From CAIVAT01 sp049317265 (GTDB lineage Bacteria; Bacteroidota; Bacteroidia; Bacteroidales; FEN-979): 64,000 bases of DNA. The DNA is taken from positions 22,132-86,131 of the forward strand of contig JBMOIP010000015.1 of the NCBI GenBank assembly GCA_049317265.1, written 5' to 3'. The notes under the pieces are model-generated. The model saw only the letters and a program-made list of their open reading frames with translations, was not told the DNA's origin and made no database searches. This document shows positions 46,146 through 54,286 of this stretch, in pieces. The number at the start of each line of letters is the position of its first letter. Position 1 is the stretch's first letter. A program made the translations under genes and the position numbers.

Positions 46146-46853
46146 ATGGAGAAAAAGACTAAAAGCATCACTATCACCCAGTTTGACTATATTATCAGCC
46201 ATGTAAACGACGAAGAGATCGATATCCATGGCCATCCGAACCACTACAGTGAATTTGACCCCGAAGGACGTCCGCTGAAAGAGATCAGATACAACGGCCA
46301 TGGTGAGTTTGAAGAGATGTTTGAATATGGCTATGACGGCGAAGGGCGCCTTATCCGTGAATCTTATTACCAGGTCGAGGGAGAACTTGCCGAGGAGAAA
46401 TCCTTTGTGAGAAATGAGGCCGGGGTCATTCAGCATGCACTTAAACATTACCAGGACGGATCGCTTGACACCATTTCCTATGAATACAACGGTGCAGGAG
46501 AACTCATCAAACGCACAACTACCACGGATGAAGGTGAAATTGAGCAGGTCGAGACCTTTGGATGGGAAAATGGCGAGATGGTGAGCCACGAAATTACAGA
46601 TGCAGATGGAGAAGTGGTAGATGGGCCTGATCAGCCAGTTTTCAAGCCAAACGAATCCAGGATCACACACAATGAACAGGGACAGGTAGTTACCGAAGAG
46701 GAATTGGACGAAAACGGGGAGGTTTTCATGACTGTTAACCGTACCTACCTGGATGACGGACATTCCGATGAGGTGGATGTGTTTATCGACGGACAGGGTA
46801 AAGCCATCAGCCGCCACTATTTACTTAAATATGAATATACCTTCTTTGAATAA
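46146..46853 (+). CDS. Acidic YD/MORN-like repeat protein of unknown function
   Basis: A 235-residue acidic protein without signal peptide or membrane helix. It is made of short repeats of the kind Y(D/N)G.G.L....Y: YGYDGEGRLIRESYY, YEYNGAGELIKRTT, YLDDGHSDEVDVF and similar, resembling YD (RHS) or MORN_2 repeats. I know no function for a stand-alone cytoplasmic protein of this type. The antisense frame over the same bases is also open, but this strand has the repeat pattern and normal residue use. A lipoprotein gene follows 17 bp downstream and is probably co-transcribed. Confidence 0.7.
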   Translation: MEKKTKSITITQFDYIISHVNDEEIDIHGHPNHYSEFDPEGRPLKEIRYNGHGEFEEMFEYGYDGEGRLIRESYYQVEGELAEEKSFVRNEAGVIQHALKHYQDGSLDTISYEYNGAGELIKRTTTTDEGEIEQVETFGWENGEMVSHEITDADGEVVDGPDQPVFKPNESRITHNEQGQVVTEEELDENGEVFMTVNRTYLDDGHSDEVDVFIDGQGKAISRHYLLKYEYTFFE

Positions 46854-46870
46854 TCTTCGTTATTAACAGC

Positions 46871-47857
46871 ATGAAAAATTACCTCCTAGTACTGATCAGT
46901 GCAATCTTACTGTTCCCTATCATGGGATGTAAGAAGAAATCTTTTGACCCAACCACGAAAAGCCGTGAAGATTTTATCGGAACATGGAAAGGAACCATAT
47001 CCACGTTCAAGTATAACAAACTGCTGAAGGAGTATGGCACCATCATGATCTACCCGGGCGAATCAGGAACCAGCCTCACGGGAATTATCTTCATGAAGGA
47101 GACCAATATTTTCCATGAGTTCCAGTTCGTCAATGGCACCTTGTATTTCAACGTCGAAAACAGCGATCCGGCCAATCCGTTCTGCCAGAACTGGAGCCTT
47201 GGCGGTTATGCCATATTTTCAGAAGAGGGTAAAATTGACATTAAAATCACCGGGAACGAGTGTGGAGATGTAGGGACGGAGTATGTCAACTGGGTTGGCA
47301 CCATGGCTCAGACATTGGTTTCAGCGGATTCCCTGGAATCCAACCACTTTGCTAAAACAGGCAATAACTGGATCTATAAAGTGACCCGGAAGAATGGCGA
47401 CTCGTGCCAGGTACAAAAGTCAATCGTCATTTCCGCTTCAAACTACCTTAACACGGGTGCAACGACGCAATCCTGCGGCTGGAACGGCATAAGCCTGGCC
47501 TTTAAATGGAGCGTACCACCCTCCGGATTTACTGTTATTAATGATTCAACCCTGTGCAACAGGCAGTTTACCTTCCCGATCAATGCCAAACCCGGGGTTG
47601 TTTACAGTAATTTTGGAACCTCTGATACCACAACGGTTTCCCTGGTCGATACAAATATTGTGGTAGCAACGCCGGCAGGAACTTTTATGTGCAACAAATT
47701 CAGGTATACCGAGCCGGCCAGGTCAGGCCTTACATCCGTTACAAGAACGGCCTACATCTGGCTGAACAACGCCTATGGCATTATCAGGCAGGAAGTTGTA
47801 AACCCGGTTGATTCCACTGATATACAACTGCAGGTGCTCTACTCGAAAAATTTCTAA
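46871..47857 (+). CDS. Hypothetical lipoprotein
   Basis: A 328-residue protein with a clear lipoprotein signal (MKNYLLVLISAILLFPIMGC, lipobox IMGC). The N-terminal half (about 30-150; DFIGTWKGTIS ... YGTIMIYPGESGTSLTGIIF) resembles small lipocalin-like beta-barrel domains seen in Bacteroidota lipoproteins. The C-terminal half (from about 155, FAKTGNNWIYKVTRKNGDSC) looks like a second strand-rich domain. Function unknown. It is the likely second gene of a two-gene unit with the repeat protein upstream. Confidence 0.75.
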   Translation: MKNYLLVLISAILLFPIMGCKKKSFDPTTKSREDFIGTWKGTISTFKYNKLLKEYGTIMIYPGESGTSLTGIIFMKETNIFHEFQFVNGTLYFNVENSDPANPFCQNWSLGGYAIFSEEGKIDIKITGNECGDVGTEYVNWVGTMAQTLVSADSLESNHFAKTGNNWIYKVTRKNGDSCQVQKSIVISASNYLNTGATTQSCGWNGISLAFKWSVPPSGFTVINDSTLCNRQFTFPINAKPGVVYSNFGTSDTTTVSLVDTNIVVATPAGTFMCNKFRYTEPARSGLTSVTRTAYIWLNNAYGIIRQEVVNPVDSTDIQLQVLYSKNF

Positions 47858-47898
47858 GACGAGGGATACGTTAAAGATACCGGCAACTATTCATAAGA

Positions 47899-48026
47899 AT
47901 TTACGATTGGACGATTTACGATTGCAGATTAAATTGTTTGATTGACGATTGACGATTGAAGGGCCTTAATCGTAAATCATTTACTCGTCATTTCAATCGT
48001 AAATCGTAAATCGTCCAATCGTAAAT
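47899..48026. repeat. Long inverted repeat of ACGATTG/ACGATTT units
   Basis: Arms 47899-47923 and 48002-48026 are perfect 25-bp reverse complements. Within and between them, 7- and 8-bp units (ACGATTT, ACGATTGG, GACGATT) are repeated directly on the left arm and inverted on the right. The region lies between two convergent genes and could form a hairpin of about 128 bp. Confidence 0.9.
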
Positions 48027-48051
48027 CATTTTTTCAACCCTTTAAACCCAT

Positions 48052-50052
48052 TTAAAACAGGTCGTTGATCAGCTTGTCCTCCACCCTGTTGGGCAGGGTT
48101 ACCGTCAGCCTGGGTTCGTCCTGCATGGCCCTTTTGATGGCAAAGACGGCTTCATCATTGCGGGCCCAGGCACGGCGGGCAATCCCGTTGTTCACATCCC
48201 AGTGAAGCATCAGCTTCAGTCTGCGGGAGGCATCATCGGTGCCATCGAGCAGCATCCCAAAACCGCCATTGATCACCTCTCCCCAGCCTACCCCTCCGCC
48301 ATTGTGAATGGAGACCCAGGTAGCTCCCCTGAAACTGTCGCCGATCACGTTCTGGATGGCCATATCGGCGGTAAACCCCGAACCGTCGTAGATATTGGAG
48401 GTTTCACGGTAAGGAGAATCGGTTCCTGAAACATCGTGGTGATCGCGCCCGAGGACAATCGGAGCAGATATCTGCCCGTTCCTGATTGCTTCGTTGAATG
48501 CCGCTGCAATTTTCGTGCGGCCCTCACAGTCTGCATAGAGGATGCGTGCCTGTGAACCCACCACCAGCTTGTTTTTACCGGCTTCACGGATCCAGTGAAT
48601 GTTGTCGCGCATCTGCATTTCTGTCTCTTTGGGAGAAGTGGCTGCAATCTCCTCGAGAACCGACGCTGCGATCTTGTCTGAAATCTCCAGGTCTTCAGGT
48701 TTTCCGGAGGTACAAACCCAGCGGAACGGGCCAAATCCGTAATCAAAGAAGAGCGGACCCATAATATCCTGAACATACGAAGGATAGGTGAAAGATCCAT
48801 CCGGTTTCAACACATCAGCCCCTGCACGGGAAGCTTCCAGAAGGAATGCATTGCCATAATCCCAGAAATACATCCCGTTTTCAGCCATGGAGTTGATGGC
48901 ATCTACCTGGCGGCGAAGGGATTCCTGCACGGCCACTTTGAATTTTTCAGGATCCTTAACCATCATGGCGTTTGATTCCTCAAACGTCAGCCCTGCGGGA
49001 TAGTAGCCCCCTGACCATGGATTGTGGAGGGATGTCTGATCCGATCCCAGTTCTATCTGCAGTTTATGTGCTGCAAAGTACTCCCATAAATCGACTACAT
49101 TGCCCTGGTAGGCCAGGGATACCGGCTCCCTGTTGCACACTGCCTGCATCATCCGGCGGACAAGTTCGTCAAGTTCGGTATAAACTTCGTCCACCCAACC
49201 CTGTGAATGACGTTTGCTGACCACCAGCGGGTTGATCTCCGCCACCACGGCAATGGCCCCGGCAATAACTGCTGCTTTTGCCTGCGCGCCCGACATGCCA
49301 CCTAAACCTGAGGTAACAAATACGGTCCCGCCGATACTGTCGGCTGAGACTTTCCTGGCAGCATTTAAAATCGTGATCGTAGTCCCGTGGACAATGCCCT
49401 GGGGGCCGATGTACATGTAGGAACCTGCGGTCATCTGACCGTACTGGGTAACGCCAAGTGCGTTAAAGCGCTCCCAGTCGTCGGGTTTGGAATAGTTGGG
49501 AATCATCATCCCATTGGTAACGACCACGCGGGGAGCATCCCTGTGAGAGGGAAACAATCCCATCGGGTGACCGGAATACATTACCAGTGTCTGTTCGTTA
49601 GTCATTACCGAGAGATACTTCATCGTAAGCAGGTACTGTGCCCAGTTCTGAAACACGGCGCCATTTCCGCCATAGGTTATCAGTTCCTGTGGGTGTTGTG
49701 CCACGGCAGGATCCAGGTTGTTCTGGATCATCAGCATGATCGCAGCTGCCTGGAGCGACCTGTGTGGGTACTCCATGATGTTCCGGGCATGCATCGGGTA
49801 GAGAGGACGGAAACGATACATGTAGATCCGTCCATATTTTTTCAGCTCATCTGCGAACTCCGGAGCCAGGATGGCATGATGTTTTGGGTCAAAGTACCTC
49901 AGGGCATTCCGCAAGGCAAGGCCCTTCTCGTCGGCCGACAAGATATCTTTCCTTACCGGCGCATGATTTGCGGTGGTGTCATAAGGTCTCACAGCAGGCA
50001 ATTCCGAAGGAATGCCCTGCTGAATAGCAAGTATAAAATCGTGTGTTTCCAT
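48052..50052 (-). CDS. hutU: Urocanate hydratase HutU
   Basis: A 666-residue NAD-dependent cytoplasmic enzyme that hydrates urocanate to imidazolonepropionate in histidine breakdown. Family stretches are ELITYGGNGAVFQNWAQY, MYSGHPMGLFPSHRDAPRVV, TAGSYMYIGPQGIVHGTT, VTSGLGGMSGAQAKAA and HNGGGVGWGEVINGGFG. It has the longer form (over 650 residues) rather than the usual 550. The other hut genes (hutH, hutI, ftcD/hutG) are not nearby. It has its own -7 box at 50075 and lies downstream of a sigma factor gene, separated by an octamer array. Confidence 0.94.
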   Translation of the reverse strand: METHDFILAIQQGIPSELPAVRPYDTTANHAPVRKDILSADEKGLALRNALRYFDPKHHAILAPEFADELKKYGRIYMYRFRPLYPMHARNIMEYPHRSLQAAAIMLMIQNNLDPAVAQHPQELITYGGNGAVFQNWAQYLLTMKYLSVMTNEQTLVMYSGHPMGLFPSHRDAPRVVVTNGMMIPNYSKPDDWERFNALGVTQYGQMTAGSYMYIGPQGIVHGTTITILNAARKVSADSIGGTVFVTSGLGGMSGAQAKAAVIAGAIAVVAEINPLVVSKRHSQGWVDEVYTELDELVRRMMQAVCNREPVSLAYQGNVVDLWEYFAAHKLQIELGSDQTSLHNPWSGGYYPAGLTFEESNAMMVKDPEKFKVAVQESLRRQVDAINSMAENGMYFWDYGNAFLLEASRAGADVLKPDGSFTYPSYVQDIMGPLFFDYGFGPFRWVCTSGKPEDLEISDKIAASVLEEIAATSPKETEMQMRDNIHWIREAGKNKLVVGSQARILYADCEGRTKIAAAFNEAIRNGQISAPIVLGRDHHDVSGTDSPYRETSNIYDGSGFTADMAIQNVIGDSFRGATWVSIHNGGGVGWGEVINGGFGMLLDGTDDASRRLKLMLHWDVNNGIARRAWARNDEAVFAIKRAMQDEPRLTVTLPNRVEDKLINDLF

Positions 50053-50074
50053 AAGAAAGTTGCTAAATCAAAGA

Positions 50075-50082
50075 CAAAAATA
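50075..50082 (-). promoter_or_regulatory. -7 box TATTTTTG of hutU
   Basis: On the minus strand TATTTTTG matches TAnnTTTG, 22 nt before ATG 50052. Confidence 0.5.
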
Positions 50083-50092
50083 CAAATTTCCA

Positions 50093-50148
50093 CTCACCCG
50101 TCCTCCCGTCCGCTCGTCCGCTTGTCCGCCTGTCCGCCCGTCCGCCCG
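50093..50148 (-). repeat. Octamer array (CGGGCGGA and variants, 6-7 units) after the sigma-factor stop
   Basis: On the minus strand, units CGGGCGGA (2), CAGGCGGA, CAAGCGGA, CGAGCGGA, CGGGAGGA and CGGGTGAG follow the TAA at 50149-50151 with no gap. The stop-array junction (TAACGGGCGGACGGGCGGAC) is identical to the one after lptD at 36267-36286. Confidence 0.92.
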
Positions 50149-50757
50149 TTAAATCCTCTCCTCCACCGGCTTCAGTATCTGCAGAAGGAATTCCCTGGCC
50201 CGGAAAAGCTGGGCTTTGACGGTTCCCAATGGAAGATTCAACTCAACGGCAATCTCTTCATACGACCACTCCTTGAAATACCGGAGTTCAATCATGTTGC
50301 GGTAGTGTGGTTTAAGTCGTCCCACCACTTCATGCATAAGCTGGATCTTCTGTTTTTCAATGACCTTCTCTTCCGGGTCAAGACCGGTGAATGGGATATT
50401 CGACGAAGTATCAGCCGATTCGCCATCATCGTCAAAAAAATTGTCAGCAAAAAGGATGCGCTTGCTCTTTCTCAGGAAATCGATGCCATTGTTTGCTGCA
50501 ATTTTAAACAGCCAGGTACTGAAAGCAAATTCCGGCGTGTATTGATGGATGTTTTTAAACGCCTTGCCAAAGGCTTCAATAGTAAGATCCTCCGCATCAG
50601 TGGCATTACTGGTCATCTTCAGCATCATAAAGTAGAGTGAATCCCGGTATTTGTTGAGCAACTCTGCATAGGCATGCTGATCTCCCAGATCACGGGCCCT
50701 CTGGACCAGGAAATAATCGTGTTGAGCCTTTTCGGTTAGATGAGAAGCTATTTCCAT
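50149..50757 (-). CDS. ECF-type RNA polymerase sigma factor, RpoE/SigW-like
   Basis: A 202-residue sigma-70 family factor. Region 2: AYAELLNKYRDSLYFMMLKM ... DAEDLTIEAFGKAFKNI and FSTWLFKIAANNGIDFLRK. Region 4: LKPHYRNMIELRYFKEWSYEEIAVEL and LPLGTVKAQLFRAREFLLQ. Such factors without an adjacent anti-sigma are common in Bacteroidota. Its ATG overlaps the end of the glycosyltransferase gene by 10 bp, so the two are probably co-transcribed. Confidence 0.92.
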   Translation of the reverse strand: MEIASHLTEKAQHDYFLVQRARDLGDQHAYAELLNKYRDSLYFMMLKMTSNATDAEDLTIEAFGKAFKNIHQYTPEFAFSTWLFKIAANNGIDFLRKSKRILFADNFFDDDGESADTSSNIPFTGLDPEEKVIEKQKIQLMHEVVGRLKPHYRNMIELRYFKEWSYEEIAVELNLPLGTVKAQLFRAREFLLQILKPVEERI

Positions 50758-51881
50758 CGGGCGGGTTTACGTATCACATTGGATATCAAGATTCCTGCAT
50801 TAAAAAGCAGCAGTAAAACTTCGTAAAACGGAAGGAATGGCACCAGGTCCTTTTCATTCAATTGCTTCATGCATCCGGCCAGAACGATATACTGTGTGAT
50901 CAACCGAAGCATGAATATTCCCAAAACCGGGATAACCGACCAGTTGAGCGACAGCATCAGGATAAACAGGCTATAAAAGGCAATCAGGCTGAAGGCATAC
51001 ATCCCAAGGAGGAACTTATGTTTGAACTTGTATAGGTGGCTTGTGGAAAGATGCCTTTTTTTCTGGGTAATCCAGGTGCCAAGTGTCTCTTTCGGAACAG
51101 ACAGGGTGAAACTGTCTGGATGCACCATGATGGCTGTATTCGATCGCCTGGCAACCCTGTTGATGAAAAGATCGTCATCCCCGGAACGAATCCTGTAATG
51201 TGAGATAAATCCCTGGTTTTTATAGAATACCTCCTTCATATAAGACAAATTCCTGCCGACACCCATATAAGGAATACCTGCCAGGGCATACGACAGGTAT
51301 TGAATGGCAATGTGGGCTGTATCGAAACGAATCATTTTGTTCAGCAACCCGGGGTTCCTGTAATAGGGGCCATACCCCAGCACAACCTCAGTTTTTGGAA
51401 GGAATGCCGACTGCATATGGAGTATCCAATCTTTTGAAGAAGGCTTGCAATCGGCATCGGTCAACAGCACAAGCGGATGCTTTGCTGATTTAATCCCAAT
51501 GGAAAGCGGGAATTTTTTTCCGGAGAAGAAATTAAGGTCCTCTTTGATATAGATGGTCGACAGGTGCGGATATTGTTCCTCTAAGCGGCTGAGAAGAAAG
51601 TGCGTATCATCATCCGATGCATGGTTCACCACCAGGACTTCAAAGTTGGGGTAATCCTGTTCAAGGATTAATGGCAACGTCTCTTTCAGGTGATGGTATT
51701 CATTGTGGGCACAAATCACTACCGTCACTCCTTTCACCCCCTCAGGATGATCACTGCGCCTGTAATGTCCAAGCCGCCAGAAAATTACCCAGTAATAGAT
51801 CTGCTGCAGCAGAAAGACAAATGCAAAAGAGCCTAACAAAATTAGCGGGAGCAATTGCCTATCTAACAGATTATCAACCAT
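50748..51881 (-). CDS. Membrane-bound family 2 glycosyltransferase
   Basis: A 377-residue protein with an N-terminal helix (LPLILLGSFAFVFLLQQIYYWVIF), a GT-A catalytic domain (about 45-280) and two or three C-terminal helices. GT2 motifs are VTVVICAHNEYHHLKETLP, VLLTDADCKP (DxD metal site) and a late SGDDDLFINR acidic motif, with QKKRHLSTS close to the family QxxRW region. It likely transfers a sugar in the inner membrane for a surface polysaccharide or lipid; acceptor unknown. It is divergent from tgt. Confidence 0.9.
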   Translation of the reverse strand: MVDNLLDRQLLPLILLGSFAFVFLLQQIYYWVIFWRLGHYRRSDHPEGVKGVTVVICAHNEYHHLKETLPLILEQDYPNFEVLVVNHASDDDTHFLLSRLEEQYPHLSTIYIKEDLNFFSGKKFPLSIGIKSAKHPLVLLTDADCKPSSKDWILHMQSAFLPKTEVVLGYGPYYRNPGLLNKMIRFDTAHIAIQYLSYALAGIPYMGVGRNLSYMKEVFYKNQGFISHYRIRSGDDDLFINRVARRSNTAIMVHPDSFTLSVPKETLGTWITQKKRHLSTSHLYKFKHKFLLGMYAFSLIAFYSLFILMLSLNWSVIPVLGIFMLRLITQYIVLAGCMKQLNEKDLVPFLPFYEVLLLLFNAGILISNVIRKPARWK

Positions 51882-51907
51882 TAAGCTAAAACTATGTTAT
51901 TACGTCA

Positions 51908-51915
51908 CAAAGTTA
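51908..51915 (-). promoter_or_regulatory. -7 box TAACTTTG of the GT2 gene
   Basis: On the minus strand TAACTTTG matches TAnnTTTG, 26 nt before ATG 51881. Confidence 0.6.
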
Positions 51916-51982
51916 TTAATTCTACTTTACCAAAAACTATTTTTGAAAAAAAAATGGAGCTTCACTTAACAGGAAGAACCCT

Positions 51983-51990
51983 TACCTTTG
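51983..51990 (+). promoter_or_regulatory. -7 box TACCTTTG of tgt
   Basis: TACCTTTG matches TAnnTTTG, 25 nt before the TTG start of tgt, and supports that start. Confidence 0.65.
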
Positions 51991-52015
51991 TGGCAATTTT
52001 TCTAAAAACTGCTAA

Positions 52016-53146
52016 TTGAAATTCGAACTTTCACATCGCGATAAAAGCTCATCCGCCCGGGCGGGATTACTTACAACAGATCATGGCGCCATTGAGTCGC
52101 CGTTTTTCATGCCGGTTGGAACCGCCGGAACTATAAAGGCCCTGCATATCAAGGATTTGCGTGAAGAGATCAAGGCACAGATTATGCTTTCAAACACCTA
52201 CCATCTTTACCTCAGGCCGGGTGTCGACATCGTTTCTGCAGCGGGCGGACTTCACAAATTCAATGGCTGGGACAAGCCTATTCTCACCGACAGTGGCGGT
52301 TATCAGATCTATTCATTGGGCGACATCAGAAAGTTTACCGACGATGGGGTAATATTTCAATCCCACATCGACGGGTCGAAGCATGTGTTCACACCGGAAA
52401 AGGCTGTTGATGTTCAGCGTCACCTTGGAGCTGACATCATCATGGCTTTTGATGAATGCACCCCCTACCCCTGCGATGAAGCCTATGCCCGGAAGTCGAT
52501 GAAACGAACCCATTACTGGCTTACCCGATGCCTTACTCACTTTGACGAGACCGAGTGTCCTCACGGATACACACAGAGTCTCTTTCCAATCGTTCAGGGC
52601 AGCGTGTTTCCTGAGCTTCGCACCGAGTCGGCACGGTTTATTGCCGACCAGGGGGCCCCGGGAAATGCCATCGGGGGATTGTCGGTGGGGGAACCCGCCG
52701 AAATGATGTACGAAATGACCGGGCTCGTATGCAGCATACTGCCCGACGACAAACCACGTTACCTTATGGGTGTTGGAACACCGGCCAACATCCTGGAGGG
52801 GATCTCCCTGGGTATCGATATGTTCGACTGTGTGATGCCCACCCGGAATGGCCGTAATGGAATGCTCTTTACCCGGAACGGGATCATCAACATTAAGAAT
52901 GAAAAATGGAAGGCGGATTTCTCCCCTCTTGAAACAGAGGGCGAAGTTTTTTGCGACCTGCAATACAACAAAGCTTTCCTGCGGCATATGTTCATGTCGA
53001 AGGAGATCCTTGGCGCCATGATCGCCACCATGCATAACCTGGGATTCTATATCTGGCTTATGAAAGAAGCGAGAGTACAAATTATCCAGGGCACATTTTC
53101 GGGATGGAAAGAGGTGATGGTAAAGAGGTTGATGCAACGGTTATAA
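52016..53146 (+). CDS. tgt: Queuine tRNA-ribosyltransferase (tRNA-guanine transglycosylase)
   Basis: A 376-residue enzyme that swaps guanine-34 for preQ1 in tRNAs with GUN anticodons. It begins at TTG 52016: the residues that follow (KFELSHRDKSSSARAGLLTT) match the family start, and the next ATG would cut into the catalytic core. Motifs: SPFFMPVGTAGTIKAL, ILTDSGGYQIYSL (nucleophile region), FDECTPYP, GGLSVGEP and DCVMPTRNGRNGMLFT. The zinc site of the family is a CxCxxC-H arrangement near residues 302-345; here only a single Cys (VFCDLQYNK) and His (LRHMF) are clear, so zinc binding may be lost. It is followed by the LptF/G permease. Confidence 0.92.
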   Translation: MKFELSHRDKSSSARAGLLTTDHGAIESPFFMPVGTAGTIKALHIKDLREEIKAQIMLSNTYHLYLRPGVDIVSAAGGLHKFNGWDKPILTDSGGYQIYSLGDIRKFTDDGVIFQSHIDGSKHVFTPEKAVDVQRHLGADIIMAFDECTPYPCDEAYARKSMKRTHYWLTRCLTHFDETECPHGYTQSLFPIVQGSVFPELRTESARFIADQGAPGNAIGGLSVGEPAEMMYEMTGLVCSILPDDKPRYLMGVGTPANILEGISLGIDMFDCVMPTRNGRNGMLFTRNGIINIKNEKWKADFSPLETEGEVFCDLQYNKAFLRHMFMSKEILGAMIATMHNLGFYIWLMKEARVQIIQGTFSGWKEVMVKRLMQRL

Positions 53147-53161
53147 GGTTAAAGGGCTATC

Positions 53162-53187
53162 CCGTTCACCTGTTCACCCGTTCACCC
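53162..53187 (+). repeat. Octamer array (CCGTTCAC/CTGTTCAC) after tgt
   Basis: Three 8-bp units, CCGTTCAC, CTGTTCAC and CCGTTCAC, begin 15 bp after the tgt stop. On the minus strand they read GTGAACGG and GTGAACAG. Confidence 0.75.
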
Positions 53188-53209
53188 AAACAACAACAAA
53201 CAATCAAGC

Positions 53210-54286
53210 ATGCGCACAATCGATATCTACATTATTAAAAAATTCCTGGGGACCTTCTTCTTTACCCTGGTGTTGCTGATATTTATTGTCATTGTGTTCG
53301 ACATTTCTGAAAAAATCGATGATTTTCTTCGCCACGACGCACCTATCAAAGCAATCATTTTCGACTATTACCTCAATTTCGTCCCCTATTTCATCAACCT
53401 CTTCAGTTACCTGTTAACCTTTATCGCGGTCATCTTCTTCACCTCCCGGATGGCTTCTGATTCTGAAATCATCGCTATCCTCAGCAGCGGCATCAGTTTC
53501 CGGCGGATGTTGTTTCCCTATTTCCTTTCGGCATTTGTGATCGGGCTGCTTTCATTCCTGCTTGCCAACTTTATCATTCCCTACACGAACAGGAGCATGT
53601 TTGCCTTCGAGAAAAAATACATCAACAATCCGAAGGAGTTCAGCGATCAGAACATTCACAAGCAGATCAGCCCGGGAACATTCGCCTATTTTGAGAATTT
53701 CAACATACACACCAATGCAGGCTGGAAGTTTACCCTTGAAAAATTTGACAACCGGAAGCTTGTTTATAAACTCACCGGCGAACGAATTGAATGGGACAGT
53801 TTGCGTTTACGATGGAAAATCTCCAATTTCTATTTCAGGAAACTGAACGGAATGAGCGAATCGATTACCAAAGGGACCAAACTCGATACATTGCTCCCGT
53901 TTAAACCGGCCGATTTTACCGAAGATGTCGAGGAGGTAAAGATCATGAACTATTTCATGCTCGATGAACACATTAAAAGCAAAGCACTGCGTGGTGACCC
54001 CGATCTGATCAAGTTCAAGGTGAAGAAATACGAAAGGATTGCTTTCCCATTTGCAACCCTCATCCTTACAGTGATTGGTGTCTCCGTTTCAAGCCGGAAA
54101 GTGCGGGGAGGCATCGGGTTCCACCTGGGGCTCGGGCTGGCCCTGACGTTTCTCTATATCCTTTTCATGCAGATTTTCACCGTGTTTGCCACTTTTGGCG
54201 ACCTGCCACCCCTGATTGCCGTATGGATTCCCAACCTCATTTTCGGGTTTATCGCACTCTTCCTCTACCGTATCGCTCCCAAATAG
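53210..54286 (+). CDS. LptF/LptG-family LPS export permease (YjgP/YjgQ)
   Basis: A 358-residue inner-membrane permease. It has three N-terminal helices (about 10-30, 55-80, 100-125), a periplasmic beta-jellyroll (about 130-260; SPGTFAYFENFNIHTNAGWKF, LVYKLTGERIEWDS) and three C-terminal helices, the LptF/G layout. With LptB it would extract LPS from the inner membrane and pass it to the OstA-like/LptD path seen elsewhere in the window. Whether it is LptF or LptG cannot be told by eye. It overlaps the convergent ispE end by 22 bp. Confidence 0.9.
   Translation: MRTIDIYIIKKFLGTFFFTLVLLIFIVIVFDISEKIDDFLRHDAPIKAIIFDYYLNFVPYFINLFSYLLTFIAVIFFTSRMASDSEIIAILSSGISFRRMLFPYFLSAFVIGLLSFLLANFIIPYTNRSMFAFEKKYINNPKEFSDQNIHKQISPGTFAYFENFNIHTNAGWKFTLEKFDNRKLVYKLTGERIEWDSLRLRWKISNFYFRKLNGMSESITKGTKLDTLLPFKPADFTEDVEEVKIMNYFMLDEHIKSKALRGDPDLIKFKVKKYERIAFPFATLILTVIGVSVSSRKVRGGIGFHLGLGLALTFLYILFMQIFTVFATFGDLPPLIAVWIPNLIFGFIALFLYRIAPK

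Noticed and set aside
46143..46817. A 224-codon minus-strand frame covering the YD-like repeat gene
   Set aside because: The plus strand shows the repeat pattern; the minus product is a mirror of acidic codons (Phe/Leu-rich) without motifs.
49387..50640. A 417-codon plus-strand open frame over the start of hutU, the octamer array and the sigma gene
   Set aside because: It is antisense to two well-supported genes and is open partly because the octamer array contains no stops.
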